A stretch of DNA of 9,328 nt from assembly GCA_005883865.1 (NCBI GenBank), contig VBAO01000046.1, positions 1 to 9,328 on the forward strand, in the 5' to 3' direction. Under the pieces are notes generated by a model that was given only the letters and a program-made list of their open reading frames with translations, searched no databases and was not told the DNA's origin. This document shows positions 4,580-9,328 of the stretch, in pieces (the stretch's first letter is position 1; each line of letters opens with the position of its first letter). Origin of the DNA: Candidatus Segetimicrobium genomatis (GTDB lineage Bacteria > Sysuimicrobiota > Sysuimicrobiia > Sysuimicrobiales > Segetimicrobiaceae). The position numbers were made by a program, and so were the translations under genes.

Positions 4580-6434
4580 ACCGCGGCCCCTCGCCTAGGG
4601 ATTCCACTCCAGCAGGGTCATCCGGCCGTTCCCGGCCATCACGATCACCCCAAAGGTTGCGGCGTTGACCATCAATTTTTCCGCGCTGGCGGAGTCGGGG
4701 GAGAGGTTGAGCGCCCAGTTCACCGCCGGGCATCCGGCGCAGAGGACGCGGACCGAGGACGACGGCGGTTTCCTCTGCTGGCCGGACGAGCCGATCTCGT
4801 AGACGCCTTGAGGCCACTCCTGCGAGAACGCCATGTGCAGGCCCGTGAACTGGCGGGGCCCCTGCGCCGGCCCCCGGCGAGAGGACCGCAGAACCTCGAC
4901 GTCCGGAAGCCAGACGGGGCGGAGCCTCAGCGCGACCGGAGGGGCCGCAGGGCGCTGCGTCAATTCCGGCCCACCGGGGGCAAGCCCAATGGCAACGCCC
5001 CATCCCAGCGCCCCGGCGCCGATGACCACGGCGACCCACAACCCGAAGGCGGACCCTTGGGTCTTCGACCGGTTCCCGCGTCGTGCCACCAGGTCCTCCG
5101 CCTCCGGATGCCAGCGCCCCGATGACGCGCAACGCGGCCTCCAGCTGCGTGTCCTCGCCCCGCAGCATGTCGTTGATCGAGAGGGTCACCTGCACATCCG
5201 GCGCGATGCCGACCCCCTCGACGGCCGTCCCCAACGGGGTCGTGATCCGCTCGACGGTGACCTGCATCCCGGCGCCCTCGGGCAGACGCACCGTGACCGA
5301 GCCGCCCAGCGCGCCCGCGGTCTTCTCGCCGACGATGGTGGCGCGGCGAAGGTCCTTGAACGCTCCCGCCAGGATCTCCGAGGCCGAGGCGCTGCTCCCG
5401 TCGACGAGGACCGCCAGCGCCGTCCGGGGGAACAGCGGCACCCCGGCGGTCTGCAGGACGTTGGGGGCATGGCCGCGCTCGGTGATCCTCGACAGCGTCG
5501 TCCGTGAAGGCAGGAACAGGCTGCCGACCGCGACGGCCTCGTGGATCAGCCCGCCCGGGTTCGCCCGAAGATCGAGCACGACCGAGCGCAGGGGCTCCTG
5601 GAGACCGAGGGTCAGGAGCGCGCTCCGGAGTCTCGACCCGGCCCCCCTCGAAAACTCGTAGAGTTTCACGTAGGCGACGCCGGGCTGGATGAACCTGGCC
5701 TCGACGGGGTGCTGCTGGATCGATGCGCGCACCACCGAGACCGTGATCGACTGGTCGCTCCGGAGAATCGTCAGGGTCACGGTGGACCCCGCCGGCCCGC
5801 GGATGACCTGGCTCGCGTCCTGGCTGCTCGCGTTCTTCAGCGACTTGCCGTCGACCTGGACGATCCGGTCAAACCGCTTGAGCCCGGCCGCCTCGGCGGG
5901 GGATCCCGGGAAGACGTCCTCGACGAAGATCCACCCCTCGCCGGCGGGGTCTTTGCGTGAGGTGATGACCACCCCGATCCCGCTGAACCCGGGCTTGCCC
6001 ATCAGTTGCTGGCGGTTTTCCTCGTACTGCTGGGGATTGAGGAAGTTCGTGTGGCTGTCGCGGAGCGAGGCGAGCATCCCTGCGGTGGCCGCGTAAGCGA
6101 GCTGGGTCTCGGGAACCAGGCTCAACTGCACCGCGTGCGCGAACGTGGCGGCAAACGCCGCCTCGGCTTCCGTCCTGGGCGTCCCGATGGGGATGTCGGC
6201 CAGCGCGGTCGCGCTCTGGTTCGTGGCCTTCCGCAGGGCGGCGATCGAGGCGTTGAGCAGCGGGACCGCCTCGACCGGGTCCACGTACTCGTCCTCGAGC
6301 ACGTGCAGGGCGGCGAACACGAGGGAGTGATCCGCGGCGGCGGCGCGCTGGGCGGGGCTGAATGGAACCACCAGCACGAGCACGGCAAGCGCCACCACGA
6401 ACCATCGGGCGGGGGCGGTGCGCAAAACGGCCAT
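4566..6434 (-). CDS. Secreted S41 (C-terminal processing) peptidase with PDZ domain; aberrant 3' end
   Basis: The open frame has 622 codons, but only about residues 1-442 look like protein. An N-terminal signal peptide (hydrophobic 11-26, likely cut after AAA near residue 33) is followed by a helical region, a PDZ domain (about 148-236, IGVVITSR...VFPGSPAEAAGLKRFD) and the S41 core: VVLDLRANPGG (285-295), DGSSASASEILAGAFKD (345-361) and GEKTAGALGG (369-378), ending GVGIAPDV. By comparison with E. coli Prc (Ser430, Asp441, Lys455), S350 and D361 fit, but the lysine position is A375. Such peptidases trim extracytoplasmic proteins. After residue ~442 the frame turns Gly/Arg/Pro-rich, lacks a stop, and overlaps the next gene by over 500 bases, so the true end is probably near 5090-5110 or a frameshift is present. 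AGGAG lies eight bases before ATG 6434. Confidence 0.8.
   Translation of the reverse strand: MAVLRTAPARWFVVALAVLVLVVPFSPAQRAAAADHSLVFAALHVLEDEYVDPVEAVPLLNASIAALRKATNQSATALADIPIGTPRTEAEAAFAATFAHAVQLSLVPETQLAYAATAGMLASLRDSHTNFLNPQQYEENRQQLMGKPGFSGIGVVITSRKDPAGEGWIFVEDVFPGSPAEAAGLKRFDRIVQVDGKSLKNASSQDASQVIRGPAGSTVTLTILRSDQSITVSVVRASIQQHPVEARFIQPGVAYVKLYEFSRGAGSRLRSALLTLGLQEPLRSVVLDLRANPGGLIHEAVAVGSLFLPSRTTLSRITERGHAPNVLQTAGVPLFPRTALAVLVDGSSASASEILAGAFKDLRRATIVGEKTAGALGGSVTVRLPEGAGMQVTVERITTPLGTAVEGVGIAPDVQVTLSINDMLRGEDTQLEAALRVIGALASGGGGPGGTTREPVEDPRVRLRVVGRRGHRRRGAGMGRCHWACPRWAGIDAAPCGPSGRAEAPPRLASGRRGSAVLSPGAGAGAPPVHGPAHGVLAGVASRRLRDRLVRPAEETAVVLGPRPLRRMPGGELGAQPLPRLRQRGKIDGQRRNLWGDRDGRERPDDPAGVESLGEGPRSTAG
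4595..5089 (-). CDS. Small membrane-anchored protein, unknown function
   Basis: A 164-residue protein from GTG at 5089, with GGAGG (5099-5095) five bases upstream. A basic N-terminus (residues 1-10, four Arg and two Lys-type positions) precedes one membrane helix, FGLWVAVVIGAGALGWGVAI (15-34), then an extracytoplasmic part with CAGC (117-120), VNWALNLSP (123-131) and a C-terminal hydrophobic strand region (LMVNAATFGVIVMAGNGRM). Its composition is much more protein-like than the overlapping tail of the S41 frame, and its stop sits 15 bases from the convergent zinc-ribbon gene without overlap, so I take it as the real gene here. The start lies inside the 3' end of the peptidase frame, implying co-transcription and perhaps coupled translation. 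No family is recognised. The CxxC could be redox-active or bind metal, which is speculation. Confidence 0.6.
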   Translation of the reverse strand: MARRGNRSKTQGSAFGLWVAVVIGAGALGWGVAIGLAPGGPELTQRPAAPPVALRLRPVWLPDVEVLRSSRRGPAQGPRQFTGLHMAFSQEWPQGVYEIGSSGQQRKPPSSSVRVLCAGCPAVNWALNLSPDSASAEKLMVNAATFGVIVMAGNGRMTLLEWNP

Positions 6435-6488
6435 GTATCACGCTCCTGTCTCTGGCGATAGAGGGCGGACAACCAGCACCCTTCCCCG

Positions 6489-6494
6489 ATTATA
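6489..6494 (-). promoter_or_regulatory. Promoter -10 of the S41 peptidase gene
   Basis: The minus strand carries a perfect TATAAT (6494-6489), preceded by the AT-rich GCATATAAGTG in an otherwise GC-rich region. The expected start is near 6482, giving a leader of about 48 bases before ATG 6434. No good -35 hexamer is seen 16-18 bases upstream. It drives the peptidase and probably the membrane-anchored gene behind it. Confidence 0.55.
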
Positions 6495-6545
6495 CACTTA
6501 TATGCCCGAAATCCGATCCTGCAGCGCGGCGAAACGCCGGGGACT

Positions 6546-7262
6546 TCAGTAGACCGGAGGGGTTACGGCGGCGTGCACCATGCGGATCAGGGTGGTGATA
6601 TCGAACACCGGCAGGCCCGTGGCGTCCCGGATCGCGGAGGCGTACGGGGGCATGTTGGTACACTCGAGCACGATGGCGCCCACCTCCGGATGCCGCTCTA
6701 CCATCTCCTTGGCCGCCTCGACGTTCTCGCGCCGGGCCGCGTCGACGTCGAGTTCCGTCTCGTTATCGAGGAGCACCGGGGTGAACGCGTGGCCCCGCTC
6801 GAGCCCCGCGATGACGACGTTGATATCCTCGGTGATGCCGGCGCCTGCCAGGTGCCGGGGGCCGAGGGCGTGGCTTTCGACGGTCAGGATGCCGACCGCG
6901 CGGGCCGGCCCCAGCATCCGGGACACGAGCGGCACCAGCTGAAGCGCCGACGTGAACACCGGAACCCGCACCGCCTCCGCGAGCTGGCGCTGGAACATCG
7001 CGAGGAATCCGCACGAGGTGGTGATCGCGAGGACCCCGTTGGCCTCGAGCGCGCGGGCGCCGGCGACAAATCCCTCGAGCAGCGCCGGGTCGCCTTCCCG
7101 CACCACGCGCGAGGGAAACGCGTTGCGCACCTTGTGGTAGAGGACGGGAAAGGGAAACGTCCCCGCGTGGCCGATGTCTCCCGGAATCCTGGGGAACACC
7201 GTATCCAGGACGAGGATCCCGATGGAGTAACCGAAGAGGTTTCTGCCGCCACGCGCCTTCAT
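6546..7262 (-). CDS. Aspartate/glutamate racemase family protein
   Basis: A 238-residue protein of the Asp/Glu/hydantoin racemase superfamily. Two catalytic-type cysteines lie in their usual contexts: C84 in ITTSCGFLAMF (80-90) and C201 in IVLECTNMPPYA (197-208). Also visible are GILVLDTVFPRIPGDI (15-30), TSALQLVP (104-111), the VGILTVES strand of the second half (123-130) and the terminal FDITTLIRMVHAAV (220-233). Two-cysteine members invert or isomerise acidic amino acids, maleate or related acids, or open hydantoins. The PPYA after Cys201 and the opening GDIGHAGTF region are of the general racemase-like kind, not MurI, so a peptidoglycan role is not indicated. The ATG at 7262 overlaps the stop of the upstream ImmA/IrrE-like gene as ATGA, implying coupled translation. 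The stop lies about 50 bases upstream of the S41 gene's -10. Confidence 0.85.
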   Translation of the reverse strand: MKARGGRNLFGYSIGILVLDTVFPRIPGDIGHAGTFPFPVLYHKVRNAFPSRVVREGDPALLEGFVAGARALEANGVLAITTSCGFLAMFQRQLAEAVRVPVFTSALQLVPLVSRMLGPARAVGILTVESHALGPRHLAGAGITEDINVVIAGLERGHAFTPVLLDNETELDVDAARRENVEAAKEMVERHPEVGAIVLECTNMPPYASAIRDATGLPVFDITTLIRMVHAAVTPPVY

Positions 7263-8077
7263 GATCCCCCACTTATTCGCAGATCCGGGAGCGATTCCCT
7301 CCGGCCCGCGCGGGCCGCCGCGCGGTCCCGGCGATCGAGCACGACGAGCGCGAGCACGGCCCGCCCGCCGTCCTCTCGGACCAGGCCAAACCGGGTGAAC
7401 CACCACGCCCCCTCGGCGTGCGCCAAGACCTCCTCGACCCCATGGTGCGGCCTGCCGGTGCGGAGCGTGGCGCAGAGGCGCGCGGTGTCCCGCCAGACCG
7501 CTTCCGCCCGCGCGCCCAACGCCAGGCACGGCGGATACCGCGTCCCGGGCGATGCGGCCCGCCACCGCAGCCGAACCCCCGACGCCTCGTCGCGCCACAG
7601 CAGCGCGAAGCCGACCCACGTCCCGGTCAGGAGCCACTGCCGGACGGTCAGGCGGATGGGGGCGGAGAACCGGTGGGCGAGATCCCTGAGACCGTCCATC
7701 GTCAGGTCGGTGCGGCCGGCGATCGGCCGGAACGCGCGGGCGGGGAGGAGCAACTCGGCCGCCCCGATCTCCGCCAGTTCATCGGCGCCCGCACCGGATG
7801 CCGACGGGGGAAGCAGCCTGCGCGCCAGGAGCAGCGCCAGGCACCCGTTCCACTCCGGGGTGCGCGGCGGGAGCCTGCGATCCACGGCGATGATGGGGGA
7901 TCCCTCGCCGCCGTCCAGGACCCGGCCCACCGCGCCCGGGGCGTCCACCCGGAGGATCTTCGTGATCCCCAACCGCGCGGCGGCGCGTTCCAGCGCGAAG
8001 GGGGGACCCGCCTGACCGAGCGCCGCCGTCACCGCGCGCGCGCGGCGCACCATCCGAGCCACCATTCGTGGATCCAC
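7259..8077 (-). CDS. ImmA/IrrE-like pseudo-peptidase with extra C-terminal domain
   Basis: A 272-residue protein from GTG at 8077, chosen because AGGGA (8088-8084) lies six bases upstream; the frame continues further up but that part overlaps the divergent gene and looks non-coding. Residues 28-150 follow the ImmA/IrrE plan: ALERAAARLGITKILRVD, PIIAVDRRLP (61-70), WNGCLALLLARRLLPP (76-91), DELAEIGAAELLLPARAF (99-116) and MDGLRDLAHRFSAPIRLTVR (127-146). At the HELGH position the sequence reads LALLLARRLL, so both His and the Glu are gone, while the downstream AAELLLP motif survives. It should not be a metallopeptidase; a binding or sensing role is plausible. Residues 150-250 (WVGFALLWRDE, WWFTRFGLVRED, VLALVVLD) form an additional domain with strand-like segments I do not recognise. 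The stop overlaps the racemase start. Similarity was judged by eye, so confidence is moderate. Confidence 0.62.
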   Translation of the reverse strand: MDPRMVARMVRRARAVTAALGQAGPPFALERAAARLGITKILRVDAPGAVGRVLDGGEGSPIIAVDRRLPPRTPEWNGCLALLLARRLLPPSASGAGADELAEIGAAELLLPARAFRPIAGRTDLTMDGLRDLAHRFSAPIRLTVRQWLLTGTWVGFALLWRDEASGVRLRWRAASPGTRYPPCLALGARAEAVWRDTARLCATLRTGRPHHGVEEVLAHAEGAWWFTRFGLVREDGGRAVLALVVLDRRDRAAARAGRRESLPDLRISGGS

Positions 8078-8180
8078 GGGCTGTCCCTTCGGGCTGCCCA
8101 CCGGCCGGCCCTCCGGCCGCGGTGCGGAGGACTGCCCGCCGGAGCAGCGAACCAGAAGCCGACAGCACCGGGGAGGGACG
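8078..8180. other. Divergent intergenic region
   Basis: These 103 bases separate the divergent pseudo-peptidase (minus) and LppM-like (plus) genes. They carry the ribosome sites of both (AGGGA on minus at 8088-8084, GGGGAGGGA on plus just before 8181). Short GC inverted repeats (CCGGCCGG at 8101-8108) are present. No -10-like hexamer is convincing on either strand, so the promoters are not identified. Confidence 0.3.
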
Positions 8181-8666
8181 ATGCGCGGCGGGATCCTGTC
8201 GGCCTGGGTCGGCATCACGATCACCTATGTCGTCCTCACGCTCAGCGCCTTCTCGACGACGTTCGACGTCGATGTCGTCCCCGGCGCCTCCACCGGACTG
8301 GCCGTGGCGGAGCGCGTGGATCAGGGGCCGCTGAGCCGGATGCTCTCCCCCGCCCTTGGGACCCTCGGGGCGCTGCGGTTCACCAAGCGAAACTGGGGCC
8401 TCGGTGCGACCTACACGCAGGAGCTCACGGTCACGGCAGCCCGCCTGGCCCAGCAGGCCGGCGCGCCGATCAGCGTCAGCGTGACACTGGCGATCCCGGG
8501 GACGGTGGTCGGCACCAACGCCACCGGGCGGGACAACCGGACGCTGGTGTGGAGCGAGATCCCGGCCGACGCTCCGCTGTGGGCGCGCACCCGGACCATC
8601 AACTGGCCGGCGGTGTTCCTCGCCGCCGCAGCCCTCGCGGCGACGGCGTGGGCATGGGGACGCTGA
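8181..8666 (+). CDS. Two-TM protein with LppM-like (DUF3153-type) ectodomain
   Basis: A 161-residue protein with an N-terminal hydrophobic segment (about 8-24, signal anchor or signal peptide), a roughly 115-residue extracytoplasmic domain and a C-terminal membrane helix (about 143-158) ending in a single Arg. Ectodomain features recall LppM/DUF3153 proteins: FDVDVVPGASTG (28-39) near the start, strands around VSVTLAIPGTVVGTNATG (99-116), then RTLVWSEIP (120-128) and a closing aromatic NWP before the helix. The PG..V..TN...W series is the basis of the call, which is an inference. Such proteins are membrane-bound surface proteins of mostly unknown function. GGGGAGGGA precedes ATG 8181. The gene overlaps the start of the following hydrolase gene by 13 bases, so the two are one transcript. 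Confidence 0.55.
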   Translation: MRGGILSAWVGITITYVVLTLSAFSTTFDVDVVPGASTGLAVAERVDQGPLSRMLSPALGTLGALRFTKRNWGLGATYTQELTVTAARLAQQAGAPISVSVTLAIPGTVVGTNATGRDNRTLVWSEIPADAPLWARTRTINWPAVFLAAAALAATAWAWGR

Positions 8667-9328
8667 CCCACCTCTTCACGCCGCCGCGGGCCGTCGTGCT
8701 GGCGAGCGGGAGCGCCGGCAACGCCCTGCTGCTCGAGGCCGGAGCGTTCCGGCTGCTCATCGACGCGGGGCTCTCCTCCGACGCGATCGAGCGGGCCCTC
8801 GGCGACCTGGGAGCGGAGATGCGCACGATCTCGGCGATCCTGCTGACCCACGAACACGACGATCACGCCCGCGGGGCGGGGCCGCTCAGCCGCGCGTTCG
8901 GGCTCCCCGTGATGGCCAACGCGGCCACCCTGGCCGCCGCCGCCGCCGGACTCGCCGGAGCCGCGGTCACCCCGTTCGAAACGACCCGCCCGTTTGAGGT
9001 AGGGCCGTTCGAGGTCACCGCGTTCCCGGTCTCTCACGACGCGGCGGAGCCGGTCGGGTTCACCTTCCGGGTCGGCCGGCATCGGATCGCGGTGGCCACC
9101 GACCTCGGCTACGCCGACGAGGCGCTGGACCCGCATCTGGCCGGAGCCCACCTCGTCATCCTGGAATCGAACTACGACCTCAGATTGCTGAACGTCAGCG
9201 CGTATCCGTGGTTCGTGAAGAACAGGATCCTGGGGCCCCGAGGGCACCTCAGCAACGACGACGCCGCCCACGCGCTCGCGCGCACAGCGGCGGGGCGCGC
9301 CCGCACCGTGTGCCTGGTCCACCTGAGC
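8654..9328 (+). CDS. WalJ/YycJ-type metallo-beta-lactamase-fold hydrolase, partial
   Basis: The frame is open from ATG at 8654 to the right edge, giving 225 codons; only the C-terminal end is missing (family length about 260). Family marks: LASGSAGNALLLEAG (16-30), LLIDAGLS (34-41), the metal motif LTHEHDDHARG (64-74: H66, H68, D70, H71), H128 in VSHDA, D150 in VATDLGY, LESNYD (170-175), YPWFVKNRILGPRGHLSNDDAA (in two parts, H198 in GHLSN) and LVHLS (221-225). The match to WalJ/YycJ is close, including ESN and GHLSN. These cytosolic di-metal hydrolases are often encoded with the WalRK cell-wall two-component system and have been linked to nuclease activity and mutation avoidance; no walRK is in the window. 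The start lies within the 3' end of the LppM-like gene with no clear Shine-Dalgarno site, suggesting coupling. Confidence 0.85.
   Translation, partial: MGTLTHLFTPPRAVVLASGSAGNALLLEAGAFRLLIDAGLSSDAIERALGDLGAEMRTISAILLTHEHDDHARGAGPLSRAFGLPVMANAATLAAAAAGLAGAAVTPFETTRPFEVGPFEVTAFPVSHDAAEPVGFTFRVGRHRIAVATDLGYADEALDPHLAGAHLVILESNYDLRLLNVSAYPWFVKNRILGPRGHLSNDDAAHALARTAAGRARTVCLVHLS

Noticed and set aside
7263..7637. An N-terminal extension of the racemase-family protein to 363 residues
   Set aside because: The extension is Arg/Gly-rich, overlaps the pseudo-peptidase gene in another frame, and the family begins near the ATG at 7262.
6573..8015. A 480-codon plus-strand frame opposite the racemase and pseudo-peptidase genes
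   Set aside because: It is low-complexity Arg/Ser/Pro-rich sequence spanning two well-supported minus-strand genes; no domain recognised.
8078..8224. A 49-codon N-terminal extension of the pseudo-peptidase
   Set aside because: It overlaps the start of the divergent LppM-like gene, has non-protein-like composition, and GTG 8077 has a well-placed AGGGA.
8411..9322. A 303-codon minus-strand frame at the right end
   Set aside because: It lies opposite the WalJ-type gene, whose metal motifs are unmistakable.
1..9328. tRNA, rRNA, CRISPR, insertion sequences, attachment sites, riboswitches
   Set aside because: No cloverleaf, rRNA-like stretch, regularly spaced repeats, transposase motifs or recognisable riboswitch core was seen on either strand.

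Overview
The window is high-GC bacterial chromosome with strong third-position G/C bias, GTG as well as ATG starts, Shine-Dalgarno sites and short overlaps between neighbouring genes. I see no tRNA, rRNA, CRISPR array, insertion sequence or phage gene. The gene mix (WalJ-type hydrolase, S41 peptidase with a PDZ domain, ImmA/IrrE-like proteins, ornithine cyclodeaminase family, DoxX) and the GC level suggest an uncultured Terrabacteria-type lineage from soil or sediment. That placement is a guess, because no marker gene is present.

Layout. An SseB C-terminal-domain protein runs off the left edge (minus). It is followed by a DoxX membrane protein (plus) and a TIM-barrel sugar isomerase/epimerase-like protein (minus). 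The last two converge on an intergenic stretch with two hairpins. Divergent from the epimerase are a small two-helix membrane protein and a 40-codon membrane peptide (both plus), then an ornithine cyclodeaminase/mu-crystallin family enzyme (plus). Next is a zinc-ribbon ImmA/IrrE-type protein (plus), whose promoter predicts a leaderless mRNA. Converging on it from the right are a secreted S41 peptidase and a small membrane-anchored protein, both minus. Further right an ImmA/IrrE-like pseudo-peptidase and an Asp/Glu racemase-family protein form a minus-strand pair with an ATGA overlap. Divergent from that pair are a two-TM LppM-like protein and a WalJ-type metallo-beta-lactamase-fold hydrolase (plus), the latter cut by the right edge.

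Main point of interest. Three peptidase-family proteins in under 5 kb lack residues their families need. The zinc-ribbon ImmA/IrrE protein has EELGH where HELGH is expected. The second ImmA/IrrE-like protein has lost the whole zinc site and is translationally coupled to a racemase-family gene. The S41 peptidase keeps its serine motif but has alanine where the family lysine should be, and its reading frame has no stop, running about 520 bases through the next gene. I cannot show that these form one system. Each is an independent, checkable anomaly.
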